64,000 bases of DNA, taken from positions 310,001 to 374,000 of the forward strand of contig CAWARY010000020.1 of NCBI GenBank assembly GCA_963784645.1. Reading direction: 5' to 3'. The notes under the pieces are model-generated. The model saw only the letters and a list, made by a program, of their open reading frames with translations. It was not told the origin of the DNA and made no database searches. Positions 1 to 9,415 of the stretch are shown piece by piece (the first letter of the stretch is position 1; each line of letters starts with the position of its first letter). The translations under genes and the position numbers were made by a program. This DNA comes from JBBRVW01 sp963784645. Its GTDB lineage: Bacteria > Actinomycetota > Actinomycetes > JACCUZ01.

Positions 1-1
1 G

Positions 2-931
2 CGGCTGGGCACCCGCTGGGTGCCCGTCGAGAACCCCGAGATGGACTGCGGGATCCTCGTGACCGGCGACCGCGCGCGCACCATCGCCGTGAGCGAGATC
101 CGCGCCGGCGACCAGCTCGTCTGCGGCGCCTCCGGCGTGAAGGTGGTGCCGCTCCCCGCGATCGACAGGAGCGTCGGTGGCTTCGAGTTCATGAACTCCG
201 AGGTCTCCTCCGAGAAGCCACAGGCCCTGCTGGTCCGGCAGATCGCGCAGCAGATGCGCGACGTCAAGGCCGAGGGCAAGAAGATCCTCTGGGTCGGGGG
301 CCCGGCGGTCGTGCACACCGGCGCGGCGCCCGCGATGGTCGCCCTCGTCGAGGCCGGCTACGTCGACGTGCTGTTCGCCGGCAACGCGCTGGCCACCCAC
401 GACATCGAGGCGTCCCTGTTCGGCACGTCGCTCGGTGTCGACCTCAAGCAGGGTCGCGGGGTCGAGCACGGCCACGAGCACCACATCCGGGCGATCAACC
501 AGATCCGCAAGGCCGGCTCGATCGCCCAGGCCGTCGAGACCGGGGTGCTGACCGGTGGCGTCATGCACTCGCTCGTCACCCACGGCAAGGAGTTCGTCCT
601 CGTCGGCTCGGTGCGCGACGACGGCCCGCTGCCCGACGTCTACACCGACGTCATCGAGGGTCAGCGCGCCATGCGCGGCGGCCTCAAGGACGTCGGCTTC
701 GCCATCATGGTCGCGACCATGCTGCACTCCGTGGCCACCGGGAACATCCTGCCGGCGTCGATCCCGCTGGTCTGCGTCGACATCAACCCGGCCACCGTGA
801 CCAAGCTGGCCGACCGCGGCTCGGCGCAGGCCCGCGGCATCGTCACCGACATCGGGCTCTTCCTCGAGCAGCTGGCCCTCGAGCTGGCCCCGGCGTACCG
901 CGCCGGCGAGCGCCCCGGCGAGGACGTCTGA
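2..931 (+). CDS. TIGR00300-type protein (LOR/SDH-like, ornithine cyclodeaminase/arginine dihydrolase C-terminal type), 5' truncated
   Basis: The reading frame is open from the first bases of the window, so the N-terminal part lies upstream; 309 codons are present. Visible segments include GGPAVVHTG (about residue 100 of the visible part) and FAGNALATHDIE, which are characteristic of the TIGR00300 family. Members of that family form the C-terminal domain of cyanobacterial AgrE/ArgZ and act as NAD-dependent ornithine cyclodeaminases in archaea. The visible part binds the NAD and substrate in characterised relatives. An ornithine or arginine role here is inferred from the family only. The protein is cytoplasmic, with no membrane segment. 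A GTG at position 20 is in frame but is unlikely to be the true start because the homology continues upstream of it. Confidence 0.75.
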   Translation, partial: RLGTRWVPVENPEMDCGILVTGDRARTIAVSEIRAGDQLVCGASGVKVVPLPAIDRSVGGFEFMNSEVSSEKPQALLVRQIAQQMRDVKAEGKKILWVGGPAVVHTGAAPAMVALVEAGYVDVLFAGNALATHDIEASLFGTSLGVDLKQGRGVEHGHEHHIRAINQIRKAGSIAQAVETGVLTGGVMHSLVTHGKEFVLVGSVRDDGPLPDVYTDVIEGQRAMRGGLKDVGFAIMVATMLHSVATGNILPASIPLVCVDINPATVTKLADRGSAQARGIVTDIGLFLEQLALELAPAYRAGERPGEDV

Positions 932-1042
932 CAACGCCTGACCACCGCTCGTCCGGTCAGTGCTCGGCACGACCTGCGAACCGGTAGTGCCTGGGACGCG
1001 TCCTCGTGCCGAGGCGCGACGCCATCAGGTGGCGCCGCCCGG

Positions 1043-1050
1043 ACAGGAGG
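1043..1050 (+). promoter_or_regulatory. Ribosome binding site fixing the start of the secreted PPC-like protein
   Basis: The sequence ACAGGAGG ends 5 nt before the ATG at 1056. An in-frame start further upstream (position 960) would add 32 residues with no signal-peptide character, whereas the ATG at 1056 is followed at once by a signal peptide. The site therefore decides the start. Confidence 0.7.
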
Positions 1051-1055
1051 TCGCC

Positions 1056-2534
1056 ATGACCCCACATCCCTGCTCCCACCCCCTCACCGTCGCACGACGG
1101 CTGCGTGCGGTCGCGGCACTCGGCGCCGCGCTGCTCGCCATCCCGCTGGTCGCCGCGACGTCGGCCGCCGCTGCGGCGCCGGCCAACGACGCCCGGTCCG
1201 CGGCCCAGGCCGTCGGCGTGCTGCCGGTCGCGATCCAGGGCGCGACCGCCGGATCCACGGTCGAGCCCGACGAACCGGGCGGCTGCAGCCCGATCAAGGG
1301 CTCGCTCTGGTACGCGTTCACGCCGGCCAAGGACCGGTCGGTCCTGCTCGCCCTCGACGCTGCCGGCGACCTCGACGCCACGCTCGACGTGTTCACCCGC
1401 GAGCGCTCCCAGCTGTCGTCGGTCGGCTGCCAGACGACCAATCGACGGGGCGAGGCCACCCTCGACCTCGACGTCACCAGCGGCACGGAGTACCTCGTCC
1501 GGGTCGCAGCACGCACCGGGTCCGCCGACGACGCCTTCGTCCTGAGGATCGTCGCGCCCGACGACCCGGCGACGGCGCCGGGCGTCAAGCTCCCCGCTAC
1601 TGGTGTGGCTGCTTCGGTGCAGCGTTTCGCGAACCAGGACGACGCCTGGTACGTCGACCTCGTCAGAGGCCGCACCTACCGGATGAACGTCGTGACGGTC
1701 GGCGACGACTGCGTCGACGTCGAGCTCTTCGCGGCCGGCACGAAGAGCTTCGCCACCTCGCCGCTGCGCCGCACCTCGTGCGACGCGCACACCGTGTTCG
1801 CCGCCCAGCGGACCGGGCGGTACCCGATCCGGGTGACGGCACCTCGCAACAGCCGCTCGGTGCTGAGGTACCGGCTGCGGGTCGGCCCTGCATCGGCCGA
1901 CGACACGGCCCCTGGCCTGCCGCTCGTTGCGGATCGCGACGTTCACGGCCGCCTGCGCGGCAGCGAGCTCGACGCGCTCGACCTCTACCGGTTCGGAGTC
2001 GCGCACCGCAGCGACATGCGGGTCCGGCTCGCCACCGGACGCCGGTTCGAGATGCTGCTGATCGCCGCCGGTGGCCGGGTCCTCGGCTCCGGGCGGCACA
2101 GCGTCGACGCCCGGCTCGGTCGTGGCCGCTACTTCGTCGCGGTCCGGGCCCTCGACGGCGCCGACGGTGCGTACGTAGTGCGGCGCCACGCCCGCACCAT
2201 CACCTCCGCGCGGACCCTGGTCAACGGCTCCCGCAGCGCCACGGTCGGCCAGGGCAGGTCGGTCACCCTGTCCGTCCGGGTCTCGCCCGCCGTCGACGGC
2301 CCGGCGACTCTGCTCGTGGAGCGCTTCGACCCGATCGATGGCTGGCTGTTCGCGGCCCGGTTCCACCCGCAGGCCGGAAGGGGGACGGCCGGCATCTCGT
2401 GGACGCCGCCCAAGCTCGGCCGCTACCGGGTGGCCGGCGAGTTCGACGGCACGTTCCGCGCGAGCCCGAGCGACGGGGGCACCGCGACCTTCGCCGTCGT
2501 CGAGCCGCTCACGCTGACGGCACTCGCACGGTGA
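1056..2534 (+). CDS. Secreted protein with PPC-like (pre-peptidase C-terminal) repeats
   Basis: The product is 492 residues long. A Sec signal peptide is visible: basic residues (ARRLR), a hydrophobic core of about 20 residues, and an Ala-rich cleavage region before APANDA near residue 40. The segment PIKGSLWYAFTPAKD and the following beta-rich stretch DATLDVFTRE resemble PPC-type domains found on secreted actinobacterial proteins. Two further similar beta-rich blocks follow (around residues 180-280 and 285-380), then an Ig-like tail. No catalytic motif was recognised, so it is probably a surface or extracellular binding protein. The last 26 nt overlap the convergent phosphoesterase gene. The start is fixed by a strong ribosome binding site 5 nt upstream. 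Confidence 0.7.
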   Translation: MTPHPCSHPLTVARRLRAVAALGAALLAIPLVAATSAAAAAPANDARSAAQAVGVLPVAIQGATAGSTVEPDEPGGCSPIKGSLWYAFTPAKDRSVLLALDAAGDLDATLDVFTRERSQLSSVGCQTTNRRGEATLDLDVTSGTEYLVRVAARTGSADDAFVLRIVAPDDPATAPGVKLPATGVAASVQRFANQDDAWYVDLVRGRTYRMNVVTVGDDCVDVELFAAGTKSFATSPLRRTSCDAHTVFAAQRTGRYPIRVTAPRNSRSVLRYRLRVGPASADDTAPGLPLVADRDVHGRLRGSELDALDLYRFGVAHRSDMRVRLATGRRFEMLLIAAGGRVLGSGRHSVDARLGRGRYFVAVRALDGADGAYVVRRHARTITSARTLVNGSRSATVGQGRSVTLSVRVSPAVDGPATLLVERFDPIDGWLFAARFHPQAGRGTAGISWTPPKLGRYRVAGEFDGTFRASPSDGGTATFAVVEPLTLTALAR

Positions 2535-3195
2535 CCAGGACCGGGCGGTGGTCGCTCCCGACCGCCGCCCGGTGGTCGTCGACGACCTCGTAGTCGACGA
2601 CCTCGACCGCGGGCGTGGCGAAGGCGCCGTCGATGCGACGGTCGGGCCTTCCGGCGGGGAACGTGTGGCCGCTGCCCGGGCCGAGGTCGCGCATGCCCTG
2701 CTCCTCGAGGTAGGTCCACGCGGTGCGCCCGGGCCGTTCGTTGAGGTCGCCGGCCGCGAAGGCGTGCTGGGCGCCGGATGCGCGCAGCACCTCGAGACCG
2801 CGGCGCACGTGCTCCAGCCGCTCGGTCTCGGGCAGCGGCAGGTGCAGGCTCGCGACGGCGAGCCGGACCCCGGACTTGCGGACGACGGCGGCTGCCACTC
2901 CCCGGTCCGGCCAGCCGACCCGGTAGCGGGACAGAGCCAGCTCCGCCGTGCGCTCGACGTCGACGCGCAGGTGCGCGAGCAGCGCGGTGCCGCCGGTCGT
3001 CCCGCCACCGGTCACGTAGAGCAGGCCGCAGTCCCGGGCCAGCCGGGCCGCCCTGGCCCGCCACCGGACGAACTTCGGCGCCTCCTGGACACAGACCACG
3101 TCGGGGTCCAGCGACCGCACCAGGGAGGTCAGTGCCTGGGTGTCGTCGCGGAGTCCGTGCAGGTTCCAGGACAGGATCTTCAGGTCGGCAGGCAC
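2509..3195 (-). CDS. Endonuclease/exonuclease/phosphatase (EEP) family protein
   Basis: The product is 228 residues. It shows the ordered EEP motifs: LSWNLHGLR at the N-terminus (metal-binding Asn), VVCVQEAP (metal-binding Glu, about residue 38), AAGDLNERPG (about residue 148), and the C-terminal SDHRPV signature. EEP enzymes cleave phosphodiester or phosphomonoester bonds with Mg2+. The substrate (nucleic acid, lipid or other) cannot be told from sequence. There is no signal peptide, so it is probably cytoplasmic. It is transcribed alone and convergently with the PPC-like gene, with a 26-nt overlap of coding ends. Confidence 0.85.
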   Translation of the reverse strand: MPADLKILSWNLHGLRDDTQALTSLVRSLDPDVVCVQEAPKFVRWRARAARLARDCGLLYVTGGGTTGGTALLAHLRVDVERTAELALSRYRVGWPDRGVAAAVVRKSGVRLAVASLHLPLPETERLEHVRRGLEVLRASGAQHAFAAGDLNERPGRTAWTYLEEQGMRDLGPGSGHTFPAGRPDRRIDGAFATPAVEVVDYEVVDDHRAAVGSDHRPVLVTVRVPSA

Positions 3196-3220
3196 CCGGT
3201 GACGCTACCCACCACCGCGC

Positions 3221-4507
3221 CTACTTCACCAACCGCAGGGCATCGGGTCCGCTCGCAGCCCCGGGCGTGCCCGTGTAGTTGTCGGTGAAGCTCGAGGGGT
3301 TGCCCGAGAAGCGGAACGAGCCGGTGACGATGAGCGAGTTCACCGAGAAGGCCCCATTGCCCCTGGCGTCGAAAAGCGAGCGGGCACCGTAGATGTCGCC
3401 TGTGATCGACGTGGCACCGTTGCCGACAAGTCGCATGTCGGCCGTGTTGTTGCGGTCGTAGACGATCGCGAAGGTCCGTCCCGCGTAGGCACGGCCGGTG
3501 ACGGAGAAGGCGCCCTGCCCAGCCGCCTCGACCGAGCCACCCGCCTCTCCCGACGTCGCGCACGCGCGCGTGGTCGTGACGGCATTGTTGCCGTGCCCTG
3601 TGGTCGTGGAGCACGCGAAGTAGAAGAGGACGCCGCCGGCGGGGGTCGCGACCAGACTCTGCTGGCCGGTGAGCTTGTTGTCGCCGACGATCACGTACAC
3701 GCCGGTGGCGAAGGACGAGCAGCCAAGGACGCTGATGTAGCTGCCAGGCGTGCACGCGCCGGCCCCGTCCACCGCGGTCTGGCCCAGGACCGCCGGTGGA
3801 AGCGGGATGTCTGCCAGGGGGTCGGTGAAATGGGCGATCTGCGTCCCGGCCGGGTTGAGGTTCGACTCCGGGAGCCCGGTCCCGGCGACCCCGATACCGG
3901 CCGCGGTGATGGAGCCGTTTGGTCCGACTGAGAGGTTGCCGTTGATAGCGACCCCGCCGTTCACGACGAGCGCGTCACCGTTCTGCCCGGCCCAGTCGCC
4001 AAGCACGCAGACCACGCACGTGACGGACGAGTCCGGTTGCAGAGAGGCCTGCGCCAGCGCGCTGATGTCCGAGCCGCGGTAACCGACGATGCCGCCGAAG
4101 AAGCTACCGGTGTGCTTGGTGGGCACGGCGACCTGAACCTTCTTGGGGACGGCCCCCGAGTCGTAGGCGATGCAGGTCGTGTTAGTCGGCTGACCGCCGA
4201 CAACAGTGGTCCACCCGGCCGGGACCGTGGCGTTGCACCCAGCCCAGTCGGCATTCGTCGTCCCGAAGTTTCTGGCGGCGTACTGCTTCACGGCCGCGAT
4301 CGATGGCCCGGCCCGCAGGACTCCGGCCGCACTGTAGAGCTCGCCGGCGCCGGCCAGGGCCGCCGCGTCGGCGGTGTTCTGGGCCTCCCGACGCGTCTCC
4401 CGGGCGAAGCCGAGGTCGACCACCAGCGCCGCGAGCGTGAACATCACCAGCGCGAAGATCGCCACGATGATCGCGATCGCGCCACGCTCCCCGTCGCGCC
4501 GCAGCAT
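3221..4507 (-). CDS. TadG-like pilus-assembly protein, module A (Tad N-terminal domain plus beta-rich C-terminus)
   Basis: The product is 428 residues. The N-terminus carries the Tad/TadE-G-like domain: a short basic lead, RGAIAIIVAIFALVMFTLAA as a single membrane anchor, then VVDLGFARETRREAQNTAD and AAALAGA, as in PF13400 proteins. After a CVVCVLG cysteine pair near residue 165 the protein becomes rich in Asn, Gly and Ser beta-strand repeats, suggesting a beta-solenoid exported domain. It also contains AIVYDRNNTAD, shared with module C. The ATG overlaps the stop of the upstream TadE-like gene by one base (TGATG), implying translational coupling. Tad-domain proteins are minor or accessory parts of Flp pili; the precise role here is inferred. 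It is intact, unlike modules B and C. Confidence 0.8.
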   Translation of the reverse strand: MLRRDGERGAIAIIVAIFALVMFTLAALVVDLGFARETRREAQNTADAAALAGAGELYSAAGVLRAGPSIAAVKQYAARNFGTTNADWAGCNATVPAGWTTVVGGQPTNTTCIAYDSGAVPKKVQVAVPTKHTGSFFGGIVGYRGSDISALAQASLQPDSSVTCVVCVLGDWAGQNGDALVVNGGVAINGNLSVGPNGSITAAGIGVAGTGLPESNLNPAGTQIAHFTDPLADIPLPPAVLGQTAVDGAGACTPGSYISVLGCSSFATGVYVIVGDNKLTGQQSLVATPAGGVLFYFACSTTTGHGNNAVTTTRACATSGEAGGSVEAAGQGAFSVTGRAYAGRTFAIVYDRNNTADMRLVGNGATSITGDIYGARSLFDARGNGAFSVNSLIVTGSFRFSGNPSSFTDNYTGTPGAASGPDALRLVK

Positions 4508-5016
4508 CACGGCGCACACCAGGACCAAGTCTGGCCGGCCGGGAGAGAGTCCTGGTGCGGCGCGTAGGTGTGTGCACCGTCTTCGATCCGCATCCGGACC
4601 GACGAGCGCAGCATCCCGTCCGAGGGGAGCGGGGTCAGCCCGGTCAGGGCGCGCTCCTTGACGACCGCGCAGACGAGCAGCTGCTGGCCCTTCTTCCAGT
4701 CCGTGCTCGCGGTGCCGTCGGGGTTGTAGACGGCGACCCTCGCGTAGGTGGTGCCGCCCATCGGTCCCACCTGCGCCCGCGTGTTGCACGCGAACAGCGC
4801 CATGCCTGTCTGTCCGGTGCAGCCGGCAGCCACCGACGTGTCGTCGACGACGGCCCGCCGGGCGCCCTCCCGGGCCCCTTGCCGGACGTTCAACGAGTCG
4901 CTGAACCACATCCCGTAGTCGAGGATGCCGAGCATCACCATGAGAAGAACCGGCACGACCAGGGCGAACTCGACTGCTGCTGCCCCGCGCTCGCGCCGGC
5001 CGCGTCCAACATTCAT
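4507..5016 (-). CDS. TadE-like minor pilin, module A
   Basis: The product is 169 residues. The N-terminal pseudopilin-like motif RERGAAAVEFALVVPVLLM is followed by GILDYGMWF and VRQGAREGARRA, which is the TadE pattern: a Gly before a hydrophobic helix with Glu at position +5, then a helical Arg-rich stretch. TadE/TadF-type proteins are processed by a prepilin peptidase and act as pseudopilins in Flp pilus assembly. It lies directly upstream of the module A TadG-like gene with a 1-nt overlap. The leader on the transcript, GGGGGCGAG just before the ATG, serves as ribosome binding site. Together they form a two-gene operon reading away from module B. Confidence 0.85.
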   Translation of the reverse strand: MNVGRGRRERGAAAVEFALVVPVLLMVMLGILDYGMWFSDSLNVRQGAREGARRAVVDDTSVAAGCTGQTGMALFACNTRAQVGPMGGTTYARVAVYNPDGTASTDWKKGQQLLVCAVVKERALTGLTPLPSDGMLRSSVRMRIEDGAHTYAPHQDSLPAGQTWSWCAP

Positions 5017-5317
5017 CTCGCCCCCGAGACGTCGCAGCCGTTACTAACCGTGACGATACGAGCCCGGCACTCGTTGGCACCCTCGGCCGAACGGCCAGAT
5101 CGACGCACGACCGTGTCACGTTGGGTGACGGGGCCAAATGGGTGAACAGGGTCCAGGCGATGGACCCGCAAACCCGGCAACCTGGTCGTTCTCGACCGCC
5201 CTGGCTCCACCTTCCCGCCCATCTTGAGCGGACGCCCGCGAAGGTCCGCGCAGCGCCTTTAGACTGCGGGACGCCGGGCCACCGCGGAACGGCTCGATCA
5301 GGGGTGGGGCAGTACCG
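5017..5317. other. Divergent intergenic region between TadE/TadG modules A and B
   Basis: These 301 bases contain no convincing gene. The region must hold the promoters for both divergent modules. It contains CCGAACGGCC (5087-5096) and GGTGACGGGGCC (5124-5135); close copies of both occur in the only other divergent TadE/TadG spacer (9395-9404 and 9351-9360). A TAGACT hexamer at 5260-5265, about 50 bases before module B, could be a -10 element, but no well-spaced -35 was found. Confidence 0.5.
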
Positions 5318-5745
5318 ATGCGGCTCAGGCACACATCGCGGGGTGACTCCGGCGCGGCCGCCGTCGAGTTCGCCCTCGTCGGCCGTCCTGCTGCTGACGC
5401 TGGTCTTCGGCATCATCCAGTACGGATACTACTTCTTCCAGCTGCAAGCAGGCACCTCCGCCGCCCGCGAAGGCAGCCCGGATCGCGGCGGTCGGGTTCG
5501 ACTCATGCGCGAACTGGAAGGCCGCCGCCAGAGGACGCGCTAGCGGCATCAATGTCGCGTCGCTCAACTACACGTTGGCCTTCACACCGTCGACTCCGAC
5601 AGTCGGCGGCCAGGCCACCGTCACAACTTCATTCCCGCCTACCAAGTTCGGGTTCGCCTTCATCCCGCTGCCATCAGGTGACATCACCCAAACGGCCAAG
5701 ATCCGCGTCGAGCAGGTCTACGCGACGCAGCCGTCGACATGTTGA
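5318..5745 (+). pseudogene. TadE-like minor pilin, module B (frameshifted at least twice)
   Basis: Three frames must be joined to read one TadE-like protein of about 142 residues. Frame one gives MRLRHTSRGDSGAAAVEFAL; after a shift near 5381 the next gives VLLLTLVFGIIQYGYYFF and LQAGTSAARE; after a second shift near 5470 the third gives ARIAAVGFDSCANWKAAARG and runs to a TGA at 5743-5745. The joined product has the TadE order of features: Gly plus AAAVEF, hydrophobic helix, and Ala/Arg helix. The indels are single-base, so this may be an intact gene with sequence errors or a recent pseudogene. The following TadG-like gene starts inside its last codons, as in the other modules. Confidence 0.7.
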
Positions 5746-7442
5746 CGCGCCGACCTGCGGAAGGACGGTGCCGTTGCCGTCATCGTTGCCATTCTTGCTC
5801 TGACCCTGTTCGCATCAGGCGCACTCGCGGTGGACATCGGGAACATGTGGAGTCGACGCCGGATGGCGTCAGACGATCGGCTGACTTTGCGGCGCTTGCT
5901 GGCGCCGCCAAGCTTCCGGACCAAGCAGCGGCAGTCCCAGGCCGCATATGACTACCTGCAAACCCACGACCCCGTTCGCCCGAGGGTACGTTCACGCAAG
6001 CGCTCAGCTGACGGACAACATTCTGGCGAACGGCGAGATCACCGTCGACCCGGCAAGGAACTCCGTGAGCGTCGACCTGGCGCCACGCAGGGTTCAATTT
6101 CGGCCTCGCCAACGCGGCTGCGATTCTCCAGCGGCACCGTGTCCGCTCACGCGGTCGCGGCGCTGCGAAGCCCCTCGAAGCTTCTTCCGTTCTTCCTTCC
6201 GATCGACTGCAGCAACGGGCCAGAGCTCCTCTAAGGAGGGCCCCCAGTCGTCCGGACCAGTAACCGAGCCGACACCCGTTTTCCAGACGACACCGGCAGC
6301 GCACCTCGCAGGGCGCCGAAGGCGACGCTTGACCCTCTCCGTGCCGTCCACCGGGACGGAGGGGACCGCCGATTCCCTCCCTGAGCATCCAGGGCACGAA
6401 GTTCGAAGCCACAGGCATGCGGGTCGACTTCACTCGCGGCACCACGGTCGCAACGTTGCACTGGCGTCTCCGCGACCCTTGGCTCCGGAAACGTGCACGA
6501 CGCCATCACCGTAGCTGTGCCAGCGCACGGTAACGTCGACACCGGGCACCTGGTTCGTGCGCAGTGTGGACCACCAAGGGCTGGAGCTCAGACCAGGAGA
6601 CGCCTGGCGATCGCTGCGGCTGGACCTCCGCAGTGCCGTCTGTCCTGCGGGCAGAAGTCGACCGGCGACTTTGGCATGCTCGAACAGCCCGCGCCGCGAC
6701 GTCAACGGCAACCAGAACCAGCTTGACCGGAACATCGCGCTCGGGCTGGACCACGGTGTCGTCCAGTTCACGGGCACGCTCCCGAACAAGACCGATCGCG
6801 ACAACTGCACCGAGCGGGCCAACACGCCAATGCACGGACGGAATCTTCGACAATGACCCGACAATCGACACCGCGAACTGCATGGACATCGAATAACGGC
6901 AACAAGGTCGATGCGGCCACCGATGGGTTGATCCTCGGTGGCGCCGGGACTTCTCGGGACGCCTGACCGGATCAGCGCGCAAGACATGCCCCGGCGCAGC
7001 CGGCGGCCCGAATCCCGACTTCTTTCCTGGGTCGTCAAGATCAACAACGACACCGTTCGACTGCTACCTGTTGCCTGGACACACGGTTCGCCGAGCTGTC
7101 AGACGAGAATTTGGCTACCGCGATATCTGGATCCCGCGATCGTCGACTCGCCAAGATTCTTCTTCGTTCCCGCCATCTACTACGGCTATAACCCGCCCCA
7201 ACGGGTACTACCCCATTGTCGTCGATGCGCGGCGTCTTCATCACCGACCAGTCGACGAGCACGGCCGCGACCGCGGCCAACGGGCTGCACGGCGAGCAAT
7301 ACGAAGCTGACCCAGATCCAGGTCCTCGCCTTCAAGCATTCAAGCGATCCCCGGTGACCTTGCTGACGGCGGCAATGGCGTCACATACTTCGGCAGCGGC
7401 GCCGAGGGTGGTTCGGCTGGATCGAGTAGGATCGTTCGATGA
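5739..7442 (+). pseudogene. TadG-like pilus-assembly protein, module B (many frameshifts)
   Basis: A TadG-like protein can be followed through successive frames. The segments are RKDGAVAVIVAILALTLFAS with ALAVDIGNMWSRRRMAS (membrane anchor and post-anchor motif, 5760-5870), ADFAALAGAAKLPD (5880-5930), NILANGEITVDPARNSVSVD (6020-6080), FNFGLANAA (near 6100), SSGTVSAHAVAALRSPSK (6130-6180), RGVFITDQSTSTAATAANG (7225-7280), TKLTQIQVLAFKHS (7310-7350), and a final VTYFGSGAEGG ending at the TGA 7440-7442. At least eight single-base shifts are needed. The order fits a classic actinobacterial TadG rather than the beta-rich A and C types. The stop sits 15 bp from the convergent module C stop. Decay and poor sequence quality cannot be separated from the sequence alone. 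Confidence 0.6.
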
Positions 7443-7457
7443 GTTCGGACCGAGTGA

Positions 7458-8737
7458 TCAGAGCACGAGGCCGGTGTCGCCGATGATGATGACGTTGCTC
7501 GCCGCGAGGTAGCTCGAGTTGAAGCAGGCGTTGTTGCCGTTCATGACGAAGTCGTAGACCACCACCATGGTGCGCGAGGCGGCACCGCACCCGTTCCCGC
7601 CCATGGCCAGCTTGGTGGCCGGCGCGTAGACGGTGCCCGTCACCGAGTTCCCGGCGCCGCCCTGCATGCTCAGCGTGGCCGCGTTGTCGCGGTCGTAGAC
7701 GATCGCCAGACCCTGCAGCTCGCCCGGACGTGGGTGCGGCGATCGTGAGGTTGCCGTTGCCGCTTCCGTCCAGGGTCCCGGGGGTGGTGTCCCCCAGGCA
7801 CGTGCTCGCCCGGACCCCCGACGTGCCGCAGGTGAAGTAGAGGGTGACACCGAGCCCCGTGACTGGTGGCGTTGCCCAGCGCGAACGTGTCGGTGAAGGT
7901 GTAGAGGCCAGGAGTCAACACGCATGCGCTGTTCCCGAGCGAGACCGAGCCATAGAGGCCGGGGCCCTGGGTGCAGGGGTTCGACTTCACCGTGAGGGCT
8001 GCGAGACCGGCCGGCGGCAGGACGATGCTGGCCGCGAGGGGGTCGGTGACCGCCGCCACGCCGGTCTGCCTGGGATTGCTGACCTGGTTCAGCGGTGTTG
8101 CGGTCCCCTGGATGTAGGTGGTGCCGCCGGACGCGGCCACGCCACCGTTGGGGTTCATCGTGATGCTGCCGTTGAAGTAGACGTCGCCGTCGGCCACGGT
8201 CACGTTGCCGTTCTGCAGCGCGTGCGTGGTGTTGCCGAGGACGCAGAAGACGCAGGACGGGTGCGAGCTACGGTCGACCAGCGCTTGCGCCATCGCGCTG
8301 ACGTCCATGCCGCGGTAGCCGACTGCACCTCCGAAGAAGCTGCTGACATGCTTGCCGGGCACGATGACCCGGACGTTGACCGGTGTGGTCGCCGAGTCGA
8401 AGCTGATGCACCTCGACTCCCCGGCGGGGGTGTAGGGCAGGCTCTGGGTGGTGGAGCATCCGGACCAGTCTGCCGCAGTCGTGCCGTAGTTGCTGCTGGC
8501 GAAGGCTTTGGCGGCGGTCACGGCAGCAGTGAAGTCGGGGGTGGAGCCGCTCGGGTAGAGGGCGTTGGCCGCCGCGAGGGCGGCAGCGTCGGCGGCGTTC
8601 TGCGCGTCCCGGCGAGTGACGCGCGCCATCCCCAGGTCGACGATGAGCGCCGCGACGACGAACATGACGATCGAGAACACCGACACGAGGATGGCCACCG
8701 CGCCACGGTCTTCGGCCTCGCCGAACACCCGGCGCAT
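7458..8737 (-). CDS. TadG-like pilus-assembly protein, module C (two frameshifts near the C-terminus)
   Basis: The protein is about 426 residues after correction and is a paralogue of module A. It has RGAVAILVSVFSIVMFVVAA as anchor, then LIVDLGMARVTRRDAQNAAD; a CVFCVLG cysteine pair; NG-rich beta repeats; and GLAIVYDRDNAATL followed by GNGCG and FVMNGNNACFNSS near the end. The frame breaks near 7860 and 7735; between them GVTLYFTCGTSGV and CLGDTTP are read in the third frame. The ATG overlaps the stop of the module C TadE gene by one base (TGATG), exactly as in module A. It is probably an exported, membrane-anchored Flp pilus accessory protein or adhesin. Confidence 0.75.
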
Positions 8738-9249
8738 CAGCACCACGACCAGCTGGCGCCCGAGGGCGGGGTCTGCTCCCCGCCGCTCTCGACCTGTCCC
8801 GTCGTCGCCTTCTCGATGGACATCTCGACCTTGCTGGTCGCGATGCCGCTGCTCGGCATCGGCGTCAGGCCCGTCACGCCGGTCGTCTTCACCATCTCGC
8901 ACACGACCAGGGGCTGACCCTTGACCCAGCCGCCCGGCAGCTTGATCTTGACGTAGGTCGGCCCGTTCACCGCGCTGGTGCGGTCCACGACCGTGCAGCC
9001 GAGCTTCTGCATGTTGGCCGAGGGCGCCGTGCTCCAGGTCATGGAGCAGGCGGAGCCGTAGCTGGCCACCACGCCCTGACGGGCCGCCTCCCGGACGCCC
9101 TGCTTGACGCTGAGGGAGTTGTTGAAGAGCAGGCCGTAGTCGATGATCCCGAAGAGGACCATGAGGAGCACGGGGACGACGAGCGCGAACTCGACGGCGG
9201 CCGCGCCGCGGTCCCTGGCGGCTCGCGCGCCGATCCGGTGCTGTCCCAT
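8737..9249 (-). CDS. TadE-like minor pilin, module C
   Basis: The product is about 170 residues from the ATG at 9249; a GTG at 9303 would add 18 residues without obvious function. The motif RDRGAAAVEFALVVPVLLM is nearly identical to module A, and is followed by GIIDYGLLF, VKQGVREAARQG, and the paired phrases GLTPMPSSG and SWSWC also found (with small changes) in the module A TadE. This shows that A and C are duplicated gene pairs. The C-terminal extracellular part carries several cysteines. It is translationally coupled to the TadG-like gene downstream. The short spacing of GGAAGG to the ATG leaves the exact start open. Confidence 0.85.
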   Translation of the reverse strand: MGQHRIGARAARDRGAAAVEFALVVPVLLMVLFGIIDYGLLFNNSLSVKQGVREAARQGVVASYGSACSMTWSTAPSANMQKLGCTVVDRTSAVNGPTYVKIKLPGGWVKGQPLVVCEMVKTTGVTGLTPMPSSGIATSKVEMSIEKATTGQVESGGEQTPPSGASWSWC

Positions 9250-9415
9250 GCCTTCCAGATCGGCTTCCGGAGCCCGATCTGAAGCCTCGGGCCACCCGGT
9301 CACGCTGCGTACAAGGGCTGCTCCGCGCCGCTTCGGGCCTGCACCACGCGGGTGACGGCCCGATGTCCGGCCGTCCGGCCCGGTAACGCATCACCCGAAC
9401 GGCCGATGAAGAACT

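Noticed and set aside
938..960. Terminator hairpin CTGACC...GGTCAG after the first gene
   Set aside because: The stem is only 6 bp with an 11-nt loop, too weak to call in this GC-rich sequence.
957..3008. Very long open frame on the minus strand (683 codons)
   Set aside because: It is antisense to the secreted PPC-like gene and overlaps the EEP gene in another frame. Its product is Arg/Gly/Ala-rich with no domain, as expected for a shadow frame in GC-rich DNA.
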